Shown here: in pieces, positions 16,740 to 27,738 of the stretch
Layout of the letters: each line of letters starts with the position of its first letter
Numbering within the stretch: the stretch's first letter is position 1
NCBI RefSeq assembly: GCF_007997305.1
Contig: NZ_VORZ01000001.1
Span: 62,001 to 126,000, forward strand
DNA from: Psychrobacter frigidicola
GTDB taxonomy: Bacteria > Pseudomonadota > Gammaproteobacteria > Pseudomonadales > Moraxellaceae
Direction of reading: 5' to 3'
Length of the DNA stretch: 64,000 bases
Position numbers and translations under genes: made by a program
Notes under the pieces: generated by a model
What the model saw: only the letters and a program-made list of their open reading frames with translations
Databases searched by the model: none
What the model was told of the DNA's origin: nothing

Positions 16740-18959
16740 ATGAATACAGATTCAAATAATTTATCAAAGTCTGCCGCCGATAATAATGAGATTGACTTAT
16801 CGGTTTTTCTGCTGATGTTATTGCGCGGCTGGAAATTTGTGGTTTTTTTTGCATTATTGGGCCTAGCTATAGGGATACTATATAGCCGATATGTAAACCC
16901 TACGTTTAGATCAGATGCGCTATTACAGATTGACGAGACGTCACAGGGCATCTCAGCGCTCGGTGCGAATATCTCTGATCTTATTGGATCGGAAGTTAGT
17001 AAAGCTCAGACGGAAGCAGAGTTAATAAAATCGCGCATGGTATTAGAGCCTGTCGTAGATATGCTGCACCTTGATATTCGTTTGAATGATCCTACAGTCA
17101 ACTCTTGGGATAAGATAAAAAACAATCGCACGGATACCCAATTCAACACGCCTGGAGGGGTATCGCTAAAGACAGAAAACGGACAGGTAGAAGTCAGTCA
17201 ATTCAACGTCTCACAAGACTATCTCAATCGTCCTTTTACTTTGGTAAGATCTGATACAGGATTCGTACTCAGTAATGGCTTTGATGACTTCAAAGGACAG
17301 CTGAATCAGCCCCACCGCTTTAAAGGCACAGACGGTGTCATCCAAATTACCGTCACCGATTTACCCGCTGGCGCTCATCCTGTCAATATCACTAAGCAAT
17401 CTTTACAGTCTACGACAGATTCTATAAACGGTGCCTTATCTGTAACAGAAAAAGGCAAGCAGACCGGCATTATCGCTCTATCTCTAACTGGGGCAAACCA
17501 ACAGCAAACAACCTCAATATTAAAGCAAATCCTTTTATCTTATGTCGATCAAAACCAGTCGCGTGGTTCTGAAGAAACCACTAAAACCATCACTTTTATG
17601 GAAACTCAGATACCTACGCTTAAACAAAAGCTTGAGGACTCTGAAGCTGTATTCAATGAGTTTCGTAAAAAATATGGCACTATTGATGTCAGTAAAGAAG
17701 CTGAGCTACTATTGACAGAAAACTCTCAAATAGACTCTCAGTTAAATGAACTAAAACTTAAAAGAGCCGATCTGACGACGTATTATACGGAAGAGCATCC
17801 ACTAGTCGTGCAAATTAATGACCAGCTCAAGGTTCTCAATGATAGAAAGCAAGAGATAAATGGCACTATCTCAGGTTTACCTGAAATACAAAGAGAGTTT
17901 TTGAAGTTGTCAGAAGATACTGGTATTAACAGAGAAATTTATCTCACGATGCTCAAAAACTATGAGCAATTAAAAATCGTCAAAGCGGGCCAAATTGGCT
18001 ACGCACGTATTATTGACCTTCCTATTAGTACCTATAATACTATTGCGCCAAAAAAACTACTGATAATGTTGTTAGCAACAATAATAGGCTCTCTTTTAGG
18101 AGCGATATTGGTATTAATTAAAAACTTGATTAGAAATGTAGTTAAAGATCCCGAGCGTTTAGAAGCAAAAACTGGCGTACCAGTGATTGCCACTGTCCCA
18201 CGCTCGGTAACTTTGGCACGGTTGATGAGGAAGAGCAAGGCATCAAATCGTCTGCTGGCTTATGTTGATCATAATAGTCTGAGCTATGAGGCTATCAAAA
18301 GCTTAAGAACGCACCTGATGTTCGGGATGCCAGAAGAAGGCAAAGCCGGTCAGCGTGCTAAAGTGATACTCATCTCAGGTGAAAGTCCAGGTGTTGGTAA
18401 ATCGTTTATTTCTGCTAACTTATCAGAGGTATTCGCCCAGCTTGACAAAAAAGTCTTACTTATAGATGCGGACATGCGCTTAGGTGAATTGCATAAAATG
18501 TTTAAGATAGAACAGAATATTGGTCTAGCAGATTACTTATCACAGAACCGTGAAGTCTTAAAAGACAATAATAATTTATCTAATTTTATTCATCCTACTA
18601 CTATGGATCATATTGACTTTATGCCTAGAGGTGAGTATCCACAGAATCCATCCTCACTACTAGCCGGTGATAAATTCTCTAATTTAATGACGCAAATAAA
18701 TCCTCATTATGACTACATTATTATCGATTCCCCACCTATTTTGGCGGCCTCAGATGCGATAATATTATCGCAATATGCAGATAAAGTATTAGTGGTGGCT
18801 CGATATAATGACTCTACAGAGAGGCAAGTAGTTTATGCAGTTAAACAAATGAATAAAGCTAATGTACAAGTAGATGGTATTGTTCTTAATGACATGCAGC
18901 AAGGTATTATGAATAAATACAGTTACCATTACAGCTATGCTTATGGCAATAATAAATAA
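16740..18959 (+). CDS. wzc: Tyrosine-protein kinase Wzc, polysaccharide co-polymerase
   Basis: Wzc is an inner-membrane BY-kinase that controls chain length and couples synthesis to export through Wza. The 739-residue protein has a Wzz domain between two membrane helices (about residues 30-50 and 440-462). The cytoplasmic kinase follows: Walker A GESPGVGKS (about 547-555), Walker A' LLIDADMR (about 574-581) and Walker B YIIIDSPP (about 660). The last residues form a tyrosine cluster (YSYHYSYAY), the autophosphorylation site that Wzb acts on. The length matches E. coli Wzc (720). Confidence 0.95.
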   Translation: MNTDSNNLSKSAADNNEIDLSVFLLMLLRGWKFVVFFALLGLAIGILYSRYVNPTFRSDALLQIDETSQGISALGANISDLIGSEVSKAQTEAELIKSRMVLEPVVDMLHLDIRLNDPTVNSWDKIKNNRTDTQFNTPGGVSLKTENGQVEVSQFNVSQDYLNRPFTLVRSDTGFVLSNGFDDFKGQLNQPHRFKGTDGVIQITVTDLPAGAHPVNITKQSLQSTTDSINGALSVTEKGKQTGIIALSLTGANQQQTTSILKQILLSYVDQNQSRGSEETTKTITFMETQIPTLKQKLEDSEAVFNEFRKKYGTIDVSKEAELLLTENSQIDSQLNELKLKRADLTTYYTEEHPLVVQINDQLKVLNDRKQEINGTISGLPEIQREFLKLSEDTGINREIYLTMLKNYEQLKIVKAGQIGYARIIDLPISTYNTIAPKKLLIMLLATIIGSLLGAILVLIKNLIRNVVKDPERLEAKTGVPVIATVPRSVTLARLMRKSKASNRLLAYVDHNSLSYEAIKSLRTHLMFGMPEEGKAGQRAKVILISGESPGVGKSFISANLSEVFAQLDKKVLLIDADMRLGELHKMFKIEQNIGLADYLSQNREVLKDNNNLSNFIHPTTMDHIDFMPRGEYPQNPSSLLAGDKFSNLMTQINPHYDYIIIDSPPILAASDAIILSQYADKVLVVARYNDSTERQVVYAVKQMNKANVQVDGIVLNDMQQGIMNKYSYHYSYAYGNNK

Positions 18960-19007
18960 TCATATTGTCATTACCAATTATCAGTACCGTAAGTGAGTGT
19001 TATATTC

Positions 19008-20972
19008 ATGAAGTCGAATTCCAACGATAGCAATTATGATCATAAAATTACCAATACCTGGTTTCAGAGTAGTGCTCAATATCTATTAGCGTTACCACGT
19101 AGTGTTAAGCGCGGGATCTTGATAAGCGCCGATTTCATCATGTCAGCTATCTGCTTATTTTTTGCTCTTGCATTACGTTATGGTTATATTAGTAATCATG
19201 TTAGCCCCATAGCTCTCTTTGGTTATGCGCTGCTTCCAGTAGTGGGTCTTTATGCTATTGGTTTTTATAAAGGTGTGGCTAGAGTATTCTCTGATGCAGT
19301 AATGGGTAGGGTGTTACAGTTATTTATTATCCTTATTGTTCTTTATGAAACCATTATTCAATTTGAGTTATTGCCTAGCATTCCACACACTGTGCCTATT
19401 ATATTTTTATTCATGTTTTTTGTTTGGGTATGGAACAGTCGACTAACTGTCAAAGAGCTATTAACGCGCTGGCAGGGTAAAAGCCAAAAACGTCTTAGAG
19501 ATTATACCGGTTATGACAACATTATTATCTACGGGGCAGGAGAGGCAGGTAGGGAGTTACTGGAAGGACTAAAAAATTCTCACAAGTACAATGTAGTTGC
19601 TTTTGTTGATGATGATCCGCAACTGACAGGTGCATATCTACTTGGTAAAAGAATTTATGCGGCTAATAAACTAATAAGCTTGGTAGATAAGCTGGATATA
19701 GCACAGGTATTTTTGGCTGTGCCATCTATTAGCCGTGCACGTAAAAGACAGATTATAGATGAGCTAGCAGATGTTTCTATTAAGATTAAAGAGCTACCTA
19801 GTCTACAAGAGATTGCTGATGAAAAAGTTACTGTAAGCAATATGCGTAAAATAGACATACTAGATGTATTAGATCGACAAACAGTAGAACCAGATGCTGA
19901 CTTGCTACAAAAAAACATTACCGATAAATGTGTGCTGGTTACTGGCGCAGGTGGTTCTATTGGCAGTGAGCTATGTCGGCAAATTATTAAAAACAAACCC
20001 AAAACTTTAATACTTTATGAGTTATCAGAGTTTGCTTTGTACAGCATTCATCAAGAGCTTGTAGCGACACAAGCGAAAAATATTGAATATCAGAATATAA
20101 ATATAGTAGCCATTATTGGTAATGTTACCAATGAAGATAAACTCTTGAGAATATTTAAAAAGCATCACATTCAAACGGTATATCATGCTGCTGCTTATAA
20201 ACATGTTCCTATTGTCGAGTACAACCCTTTTGAAGGGGTAATCAACAACGCTAAAGGTACTTACCATTGTGCTCGCGCTGCTATTGGTGCTGAGGTTGAA
20301 ACCTTTGTACTAATATCTACTGACAAAGCAGTGAGACCTACCAATATAATGGGAGCGTCTAAGCGTTTAGCTGAGCTGATATGTCAAGGGTTAAGTAAAG
20401 CAGAACAGAGGAATAGCCATACTAATATTAGCATGGTACGCTTCGGTAATGTGCTGGGCTCATCAGGCTCAGTTGTACCTTTGTTTACTAAGCAAATTGA
20501 GCAAGGTCGCGCTATTACAGTCACACATCCAGATGTCACACGCTACTTTATGACTATTCCGGAAGCTGCTAATTTAGTGATCCAAGCGGGTGCTATGGCA
20601 ATGGGTGGTGAAGTATTTGTACTCGATATGGGTAAGCCTGTCAAGATTGTCGATCTTGCGCGTCGCATGATACACCTAAGTGGCTGCGAGACTAAAGATA
20701 ATGACCATCCGAATGGCGATATAGAGATTCTATTTACTGGACTGCGGCCAGGCGAAAAGCTCTACGAAGAACTCATTATTGATGAAAATAATGTCAAAGA
20801 AACTTATCATCCATTAATTATGCAGGCAATGGAACAAAGCTTCCCGTTGGACGATATTGAAAATACCTTATTTGAGCTCTCTCATAGAGAGCGAGAACAT
20901 GATGTTATATGGCTAAAACAACAGTTTAAACACTTTGTTGTAGGCTACCAAGAGGGTTCTACACCTATATAA
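19008..20972 (+). CDS. Membrane NDP-sugar 4,6-dehydratase (WbpM/PglF/FlaA1 family)
   Basis: The enzyme should convert UDP-GlcNAc to UDP-4-keto-6-deoxy-GlcNAc, the entry to 4-amino-4,6-dideoxy sugars. About four N-terminal membrane helices (roughly residues 35-150) are followed by a first Rossmann motif (GAGEAGRE, about 176) and a catalytic SDR domain with GAGGSIGSE (about 313) and STDKAVRPTNIMGASKR. Methionine replaces the usual SDR tyrosine (MGASK), as in the long WbpM-type dehydratases. I prefer the ATG at 19008, with AGTGAG ten bases upstream; a GTG at 18993 would add five residues. The aminotransferase and formyltransferase genes at 31.7-33.7 kb are its likely partners. Confidence 0.92.
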   Translation: MKSNSNDSNYDHKITNTWFQSSAQYLLALPRSVKRGILISADFIMSAICLFFALALRYGYISNHVSPIALFGYALLPVVGLYAIGFYKGVARVFSDAVMGRVLQLFIILIVLYETIIQFELLPSIPHTVPIIFLFMFFVWVWNSRLTVKELLTRWQGKSQKRLRDYTGYDNIIIYGAGEAGRELLEGLKNSHKYNVVAFVDDDPQLTGAYLLGKRIYAANKLISLVDKLDIAQVFLAVPSISRARKRQIIDELADVSIKIKELPSLQEIADEKVTVSNMRKIDILDVLDRQTVEPDADLLQKNITDKCVLVTGAGGSIGSELCRQIIKNKPKTLILYELSEFALYSIHQELVATQAKNIEYQNINIVAIIGNVTNEDKLLRIFKKHHIQTVYHAAAYKHVPIVEYNPFEGVINNAKGTYHCARAAIGAEVETFVLISTDKAVRPTNIMGASKRLAELICQGLSKAEQRNSHTNISMVRFGNVLGSSGSVVPLFTKQIEQGRAITVTHPDVTRYFMTIPEAANLVIQAGAMAMGGEVFVLDMGKPVKIVDLARRMIHLSGCETKDNDHPNGDIEILFTGLRPGEKLYEELIIDENNVKETYHPLIMQAMEQSFPLDDIENTLFELSHREREHDVIWLKQQFKHFVVGYQEGSTPI

Positions 20973-21029
20973 TACTAGAGCATATAATATATTAAATTAA
21001 ATACGGCTAATATAATTCAAAGGAATACT

Positions 21030-22307
21030 ATGATAGATATCAATAACATTAAGATAGCCGTGATTGGTCTTGGTTATGTGGGACTACCCCTTGCAGTTGA
21101 GTTTGGTAAGACTAACTCAGTAGTTGGCTTCGATGTTAATACTGACCGTATTTCTGATTTAACGTCAGGTATAGATCATACGTTAGAAGTTAGTAATGAA
21201 GAGCTGTCACAGTCATCATATTTGAGCTACAGCTCAGATATCCAAGCGCTTAAAGACTGCAATTTTTTTATTGTAACTGTGCCTACCCCTATCGATGAAT
21301 ATAAGCAGCCAGACTTGACTCCGCTGATAAAGGCCTCAACAGCTATTGGTAGCCTACTGAAAAAAGGTGACATTGTGGTTTATGAGTCTACCGTATACCC
21401 AGGTGCTACGGAAGAGGTCTGTATCCCTGTATTGGAAAAAATATCCGGGCTTGTTTTTAATGAAGATTTTTATGCAGGCTACAGCCCTGAGCGTATTAAT
21501 CCAGGTGATAAAGAACATAGGGTAACTAATATCCTAAAGGTGACTGCAGGGTCTACTCCTGAAGTAGCGGATTTCGTCGATGAAGTCTACAACCTAATTA
21601 TCACCGCAGGAACCCATAAAGCACCGTCTATCAAGGTAGCAGAAGCGGCAAAAGTCATTGAAAACACACAAAGAGATGTCAATATTGCTCTTATCAATGA
21701 GCTAGCAGTCATTTTTAATAAGATGAATATAGATACTGAAGCTGTATTAGAAGCAGCAGGGACGAAATGGAATTTCTTACCCTTTCGTCCAGGCTTAGTA
21801 GGTGGGCACTGTATTGGCGTTGATCCTTATTACTTGACGCACAAAGCACAAGCTATCGGCTATAATCCAGAAATTATCCTTGCTGGTAGACGTCTTAATG
21901 ATGGTATGGGTGCTTATGTAACGACTCAGCTCATCAAGACGATGATAAAAAAGCGTATTCAAGTCGAAGGTGCAAAGGTATTAATACTGGGACTCAGTTT
22001 TAAAGAAAACTGCCCAGATGTTCGTAACACTAAAATCATAGATATCGTACATGAGCTACAAGAATACAATATCGAGGTCGATATTTATGATCCTTGGGTG
22101 GATAAACTTGAAGCTGAGCGTGAATATAATGTCATTCCTATCACTGAGCCCCTACCTAATCATTATGATGGTATTGTTCTAGCCGTTGCGCATCAAGAGT
22201 TTATCAAAATGGGCATAGATAATATTCGCCGTCTTGGTAAAGACGATCATGTTCTCTATGATCTAAAATATATGTTTGCAAAAGATAAAACTGATATCCG
22301 CCTATAG
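21030..22307 (+). CDS. wbpO: UDP-N-acetyl-hexosamine 6-dehydrogenase (WbpO/TviB family)
   Basis: This family oxidises C6 of UDP-GlcNAc or UDP-GalNAc in two NAD-dependent steps to the uronic acid. The 425-residue protein shows the N-terminal Rossmann motif [14 protein letters not shown], the central [22 protein letters not shown] and the catalytic cysteine in [12 protein letters not shown]. The last third is the UDP-binding domain. Sequence style is that of WbpO/TviB rather than Ugd or WbpA. The next gene, a WbpP-type epimerase, suggests UDP-GalNAcA as the final product. An AAAGGAA ribosome-binding site precedes the start. Confidence 0.88.
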   Translation: MIDINNIKIAVIGLGYVGLPLAVEFGKTNSVVGFDVNTDRISDLTSGIDHTLEVSNEELSQSSYLSYSSDIQALKDCNFFIVTVPTPIDEYKQPDLTPLIKASTAIGSLLKKGDIVVYESTVYPGATEEVCIPVLEKISGLVFNEDFYAGYSPERINPGDKEHRVTNILKVTAGSTPEVADFVDEVYNLIITAGTHKAPSIKVAEAAKVIENTQRDVNIALINELAVIFNKMNIDTEAVLEAAGTKWNFLPFRPGLVGGHCIGVDPYYLTHKAQAIGYNPEIILAGRRLNDGMGAYVTTQLIKTMIKKRIQVEGAKVLILGLSFKENCPDVRNTKIIDIVHELQEYNIEVDIYDPWVDKLEAEREYNVIPITEPLPNHYDGIVLAVAHQEFIKMGIDNIRRLGKDDHVLYDLKYMFAKDKTDIRL

Positions 22308-22352
22308 TTAATTGTTCAGTTTAAATAATAAGCAATAAGGAAAATAGCTACG

Positions 22353-23384
22353 ATGAAAGATATTAATTACGAACAAATTGAACAAGTACTGCTAACTGAT
22401 ACAAAGACTTGGCTTATCACTGGAGTAGCAGGGTTTATCGGCTCAAATTTACTTGAGACTTTATTAAAGCTTAACCAAAAAGTTATTGGTCTAGATAACT
22501 TCGCTACTGGTTATCAGAAGAACTTGGATGAAGTCCAGTCATTAGTCAGCGCAGCCCAGTGGCAAAACTTTAGTTTTATTGAAGGTGATATTAGAAAGTC
22601 AGATGACTGTCATCAGGCGTGTGTAGGTGTTGATTATGTATTGCATCAAGCAGCACTTGGCTCTGTACCACGTTCTATAGCAGATCCTATTGCTACTAAT
22701 GAGACCAATATTTCAGGATTTCTGAATATGCTGACTGCGGCACGTGATGCCAAAGTTTTAAGCTTCACTTATGCAGCTAGTAGCTCGACTTATGGAGATC
22801 ATCCAGCGTTACCGAAAGTTGAAGATGCTATTGGCAAGCCCTTGTCTCCCTATGCAGTAACTAAGTATGTTAATGAGCTTTATGCTGAAGTATTTGCTCG
22901 TACCTATGGATTTGAATCTATTGGTCTTCGCTACTTCAATGTTTTTGGTAGACGCCAAGATCCAGAGGGTGCTTATGCTGCGGTTATTCCAAAATGGACT
23001 GCTGCCATGATTGCAGGAGATGATGTCTATATTAATGGCGATGGAGAAACGAGTCGTGATTTCTGTTATATCGATAACACGGTACAGGCTAATATCTTAG
23101 CAGCGGTTACCCGTAATCCAGAAGCTAAAGACCAAGTTTATAATGTAGCAGTCGGTGATAGAACAACATTAAATGAATTATTCAAAGCTATCAAGACAGC
23201 CTTAGCGGATAATAGTATTGTCTATAACAAGCAACCTGTATACCGTGAATTCCGTGTAGGCGATGTAAAACATTCGCAAGCTGATATAAGCAAAATTAAA
23301 ACTTTACTGGGCTATAATCCTAAATTTGTTATTAAAGACGGCATTGCCAATGCTATGCCTTGGTATGTTAGTTTTTCAGGTTAA
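22353..23384 (+). CDS. wbpP: UDP-N-acetylglucosamine 4-epimerase (WbpP/TviC family)
   Basis: This SDR enzyme interconverts UDP-GlcNAc and UDP-GalNAc, or the corresponding uronic acids. The 343-residue protein has the cofactor motif [12 protein letters not shown], the family signature [15 protein letters not shown], and the catalytic Ser (AASSSTYGD) and YxxxK (YAVTK). The stretch [23 protein letters not shown] is typical of WbpP. It follows the dehydrogenase by 45 bp and both make one precursor. The GC content drops sharply after this gene, marking the edge of the strain-variable part of the locus. Confidence 0.9.
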   Translation: MKDINYEQIEQVLLTDTKTWLITGVAGFIGSNLLETLLKLNQKVIGLDNFATGYQKNLDEVQSLVSAAQWQNFSFIEGDIRKSDDCHQACVGVDYVLHQAALGSVPRSIADPIATNETNISGFLNMLTAARDAKVLSFTYAASSSTYGDHPALPKVEDAIGKPLSPYAVTKYVNELYAEVFARTYGFESIGLRYFNVFGRRQDPEGAYAAVIPKWTAAMIAGDDVYINGDGETSRDFCYIDNTVQANILAAVTRNPEAKDQVYNVAVGDRTTLNELFKAIKTALADNSIVYNKQPVYREFRVGDVKHSQADISKIKTLLGYNPKFVIKDGIANAMPWYVSFSG

Positions 23385-23542
23385 AAACTATTAGAAATAA
23401 AGAAAGTTTTCTAACTAAACGTTAGTATGTTTAAAAGGTTTTATATTCTAGAAAGTATAATTAAAAATACACGTTTAAATGATATTTTTAAAATTACGTC
23501 TATATTATCTTCTCTATTCTATAAAATCTTGGTTGAATAAAT

Positions 23543-24589
23543 ATGAAATCAAACATTTGTTTTTTAATATCTGATTTAGAGAACTCAGGGGGTACACAGC
23601 GGATGTTGTGTTGTCTCTGCAATTTATTAGTGGACCACTTTAATATAATCATAATGGTTCATTCTAAAGGTGATTCTTTTTTTCCTCTTGACTCACGTAT
23701 TAAAATAGATGTTTTGCCTGCTACACCAGGATATCTAAATACAAACTTAGAGATCTATAAAATATTAAAATGTAATAAAATTAAATATTATATTAATTTG
23801 GATTCTAACTCTTTAATATTAAATGGTTTTTTTGTTCCAAGATTTACTAAAATAATTCTTTGGGAACATTTTTCAATTGAAAACAACTTTAAAAAGGTGC
23901 TTTTTACCATCTCCCGGCATTATTCAGTAATACGCTGTAAAGAATTAGTGTTTTTATCTAAATATGAGGTGATGGCATGGAGCAAATATAGTTTTTTTGC
24001 AAAAAATAAATCTGAGCTAATATATAACCCATTATCTATAGATACAAATGATATAGATAAGTCTAATAAAATGCACTTAAAGACATTTCTAGCCATTGGT
24101 AATATTACTAATGTTAAAGGTTTTGATATATTGCTTGATGCTTGGGTAACTTTAAATACTGACTGGAAGTTGCGTATAGTAGGTCTGAATGAAGATCAAA
24201 TGTTAAATCTAAAACATTTAGTAAACACTAGAAATGTTAAAAACATAGAGTTATACGGTAAAGTAAAGAATATACAGGATTTTTACAAAGACGCGTCTGT
24301 GTTTTTATTACCTTCTAGAAAAGAAGCGACTCCATTAGTTCTGATTGAAAGTCAAGCTTATGGATTGCCAGCCATAGTTTTTAACCATTTACCAGGAGTT
24401 TTAGAGCTGGTAGATGATTCAGCTTTAATTGCAGACTTTGATAGAAAAGCTGAATCCTTTTCAAACGAGATGAAATTGATAATAAGTGATAGTCTTTTAT
24501 ATGAGAACCTACATCTAAATGCATTAAAGAATGCTGATAAATTTAGTTTGGAAGCATTTAAAGAAAGATGGTTAGATATTTTAATATAA
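23543..24589 (+). CDS. Glycosyltransferase, GT4 family
   Basis: The 348-residue protein has a GT-B fold. The N-terminus carries the gly-rich SGGTQRMLC loop, and the C-terminal domain the nucleotide-sugar motif LPSRKEATPLVLIESQAYGLP with the E-x7-E pair of GT4 retaining enzymes. It is very AT-rich compared with wza-wbpP, which suggests horizontal acquisition. The ribosome-binding site is weak. The donor and acceptor sugars cannot be told from sequence. It should add one residue of the capsule repeat unit on the cytoplasmic face. Confidence 0.82.
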   Translation: MKSNICFLISDLENSGGTQRMLCCLCNLLVDHFNIIIMVHSKGDSFFPLDSRIKIDVLPATPGYLNTNLEIYKILKCNKIKYYINLDSNSLILNGFFVPRFTKIILWEHFSIENNFKKVLFTISRHYSVIRCKELVFLSKYEVMAWSKYSFFAKNKSELIYNPLSIDTNDIDKSNKMHLKTFLAIGNITNVKGFDILLDAWVTLNTDWKLRIVGLNEDQMLNLKHLVNTRNVKNIELYGKVKNIQDFYKDASVFLLPSRKEATPLVLIESQAYGLPAIVFNHLPGVLELVDDSALIADFDRKAESFSNEMKLIISDSLLYENLHLNALKNADKFSLEAFKERWLDILI

Positions 24590-24823
24590 AACAATACTAT
24601 ATTTTTTGAAAAGTTAAACTAGGCTCGTTCTGAGACTATGCTATTTAACTTTAACAAAATATTAAATATATTAAGGTTCAGTCTTATTTAATTGTCTTTA
24701 TAATTAAAAATATTTCTACTTTTCGAGAGTAGTACGTATTATAACAACTGAAGTGCTACGGGCAAGCATACCACATCTAATTTAGATCTTAGTCAATTAA
24801 TAAATTATGGAATATTAAACTCA

Positions 24824-26602
24824 ATGGCACAATATGTTTTTGTGAAAATTCGCCAATCCGTTGAACCATCAAAAATATTCTCAAAGCTTGAACAGGTCTG
24901 TGATTTATTAACACCTGTAGCAATTAAAGGAAAAAGTAAAAATACAGTAGCGGTATGGCCAAAAGGTTCAAACTCTTTTTATGCTATCCAGAATAGCGAG
25001 AGTACTGCTAAACCCGAGCATGGCGCGTTAGTGATCGGATGGGTTCAGCAGTCAAATTATAACGGCTCAGATTTGTTCAACTCTGAGTCTGATGGTTCTT
25101 ATGCTGTTATTAAAAATACTGAAAATGAGTTGTCATTCTTTTCAGACCAGTTCGGATCACGAACTTTATGGTACTACTGTGACGAGAGTGCTGTTATCGT
25201 TTCTACCTCACAGCGTGCGATTGTTGCTCTAAAAGGCAGTTTTCAATTTAATGAAGAGGCGCTTGCTTGGTATCTATCATCAGGGTGTCAGGGACCGTTT
25301 ATTTCTTGGGATAAAGATGTTAAGCAGGTACTTCCACATTTAGAATACAGACTGGACGTTGCTAATTAGTGTGTAGACTCAAAGCAGAAGCCTGGTATGG
25401 AACTTCCGTTGTCAGGTAGTACTAAAATGAGTGATTATCTTGATTTGTATGAACAACAAGTAACTACTTCGCTGGATCAGATTGTTAACAGTTATCCCAA
25501 AGGACAGGTTTTAATGCCATTGTCTGGAGGACTGGATAGTCGCTTACTGTTGGCGCTCAGTAAAAAAGCCAACCTCGATGATAAGTTGACTCTTGTTAAC
25601 TGGGGAGTAGCGAACCGAGAAGATGTTTTTGATGATAAAGTAGCTGCCCAGCGTGTAGCAGACTTTTATGGTAAAGACTTATTGGATATGTCCTTGCCTG
25701 CTCATATAGACTCTTACAACCAAGTTTTAGATAGTTTCGTGGAAGCAAGTGAAGGTCGTATTGACCACTTTAATGCATTTACAGATGGTTTTAAGATGTG
25801 GGATAAATTTTTTCAGAATGGGTATCGAATGATCGTGAGAGGTGATATTCCATTCCCTGCCGGATTTTGCCTTGATGAGCTTCAAATTAGGATAATGATG
25901 GGTCTAGAACTGTTTAGTGACTATTCAAATATAGATAGTTTTAACGTAAAAAAATATTCTGAGCTACAGAGTGAATTCCTAACTAAGCGTTTAGATGGAG
26001 AGTCGCTAACAAGATGGAGAGATCGAACTTTCACAGGTATTCGTGTACCTATAGTACTTGCAGCATTTTCACATCAAATAAGCGGATTTACAGAAAATAG
26101 AACGCCAATGTTAAATTGGACGTTATTTAAGCTTTATATGGGACTACCTGATAAAGAAAAAGGAGACAAACTACATATCAGAAAACTTTGGAAAAAGTAT
26201 GACCGCAGTGGCACATCTTCCAAAGCAGCTGGCTCGTTGCGCTCAATGGACTCATATTTTAATAACAAGCAGGGCCAAAAGTATTTACTTAAACAGCTTA
26301 AATCTTTGGAAGAAAGTAAGTATATTTCTTCAGATTTAGTTACATCTATTCAAAGGCTTCTCTCTGAGCAAAAGTCCTTATCATCAAATCAATAACATGT
26401 GACAGTTTCTAGAAAAACAGTAGTTTCCAAAAAAATTCAAGCGTTACTATCAAACTATCTACCAACTTCAATTAAGGCTTATATTAAATCTAAACAAGTA
26501 AAAATATTATCTTCGACAACCATAGCTTATCGTATTACTCTTGCAGAAAAAATTATAACTATGTATAAGACTGATTCAAATAAAATTAAGGTGGACTACT
26601 GA
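24824..26602 (+). pseudogene. Asparagine-synthase-like gene with two in-frame stops
   Basis: One reading phase runs from 24824 to 26602 and is broken only by a TAG at 25367-25369 and a TAA at 26393-26395. Joined, it encodes about 590 residues, the usual size of capsule-cluster asparagine synthase homologs. The first part (to 25369) resembles the amidotransferase domain (FFSDQFGSRTLWYY) but starts MAQY, so the Cys2 nucleophile of glutaminases is absent. The middle part has the ATP pyrophosphatase loop PLSGGLDSR. The last 67 codons (IAYRITLAEKIITMY) look like the family C-terminus. A WbpS-like role, amidating a uronic acid such as GalNAcA, fits the neighbours but is an inference. The following GT4 gene overlaps the final stop by one base. 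Confidence 0.8.
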
Positions 26603-27696
26603 TGTTTCCTAAACGCGTTCTTCATATTATAAGTAAAATGGATCGTGCGGGAGCCGAAACTATGCTGATGAATTTATATCGGCATACTGACCGCAATAAG
26701 ATCCAATTTGATTTTATAACTTTTACAGATGAAACGGGTGATTACGATGCTGAGATTATAGCATTAGGTGGAAAAGTTATTCCAATTATAGCCAGTAATC
26801 CAATTACACGAATGCTGAAACTAAAAAAATTCTTACAACGACATCCTGAGTATACAATCGTACATGCTCATATGTCATTAAGTAATGCTTTCCATTTACT
26901 CGCTGCTAAAAACGCTGGAGTTAAGCACCTTATTTCACATGCACATAGCACTAAGAATGGTAAAAGAGGTATAGTAGAAAAAATATATGAGAAGTGGGCC
27001 TTAATAACTAACCGTCACATAGCAACATATAAAATAGCATGTGGTGAATTAGCTGCACAGTATTTATTTGGTACTACAAGAAATGTTTTATTATTACCGA
27101 ACGCTGTTGATATACAAGAAATGGTAACAGTCGCTGAAAATTCTCGTGATTATATAAATCGCGAATTTAGTGACAATGGTCTAAAAATCATTCAAGTGGG
27201 TCGTTTATATAAAGTCAAAAACCATACTTTTTCTCTAAAGATTGCTGAAGAACTTAAGAAGCGTCAAGTAAACTTTACAATATATATTATTGGTCAAGGC
27301 CCGCTTGAAAAAGATCTAAAGCAACAAGCCCAAGATACCTCGTTACTAGATAATGTTAAGTTTTTAGGGCTACGCACGGACATTACCGAATTAATGGCCA
27401 GTGCAGACTATATGATAATGCCGTCTTTATCTGAAGGTTTTCCCGTAGTATTAGTAGAAAGTCAAACCGTTAGGTTAATGACGATAGTTTCGAAAGAGGT
27501 ACCAGCTGAAGTAGATTTAGGGATTGGTTTAGTTGATTTTTTGCCCATTGACTCCGCTGTCGAATGGGCCGATCATTTATTAGAAAATAAACAATCTAAT
27601 ATATCTAACGAAGAAATAATAAATGTATTGAAGTCAGGCGGTTTTGATGTGGCTTTAAGTGCAGAAAAACTAGCTAAAATGTACATGAGCTTATAA
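26602..27696 (+). CDS. Glycosyltransferase, GT4 family
   Basis: The 364-residue GT-B enzyme begins with HIISKMDRAGAETMLMNLYR, a common N-terminus in capsule GT4 proteins. The donor-binding motif is PSLSEGFPVVLVESQ, with the second Glu seven residues after the first. The start overlaps the previous stop (TGATG), and AAGGTGG provides a strong ribosome-binding site, so translation is coupled to the asparagine-synthase-like frame or its last fragment. That coupling could matter if upstream translation stops early. The sugar specificity is unknown. Confidence 0.85.
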   Translation: MFPKRVLHIISKMDRAGAETMLMNLYRHTDRNKIQFDFITFTDETGDYDAEIIALGGKVIPIIASNPITRMLKLKKFLQRHPEYTIVHAHMSLSNAFHLLAAKNAGVKHLISHAHSTKNGKRGIVEKIYEKWALITNRHIATYKIACGELAAQYLFGTTRNVLLLPNAVDIQEMVTVAENSRDYINREFSDNGLKIIQVGRLYKVKNHTFSLKIAEELKKRQVNFTIYIIGQGPLEKDLKQQAQDTSLLDNVKFLGLRTDITELMASADYMIMPSLSEGFPVVLVESQTVRLMTIVSKEVPAEVDLGIGLVDFLPIDSAVEWADHLLENKQSNISNEEIINVLKSGGFDVALSAEKLAKMYMSL

Positions 27697-27738
27697 TTAA
27701 GCACCAGTATGTTTTAAGAAACTTCTATAGAGGAATAA

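Noticed and set aside
24824-25369. A separate stand-alone amidotransferase-like gene
   Set aside because: It is in the same phase as the two following frames and ends mid-domain; together they make one family-length protein.
26399-26602. A small independent gene of 67 codons
   Set aside because: It begins at a GTG without a ribosome-binding site two codons after a stop in the same phase, and looks like the C-terminus of the asparagine-synthase family.
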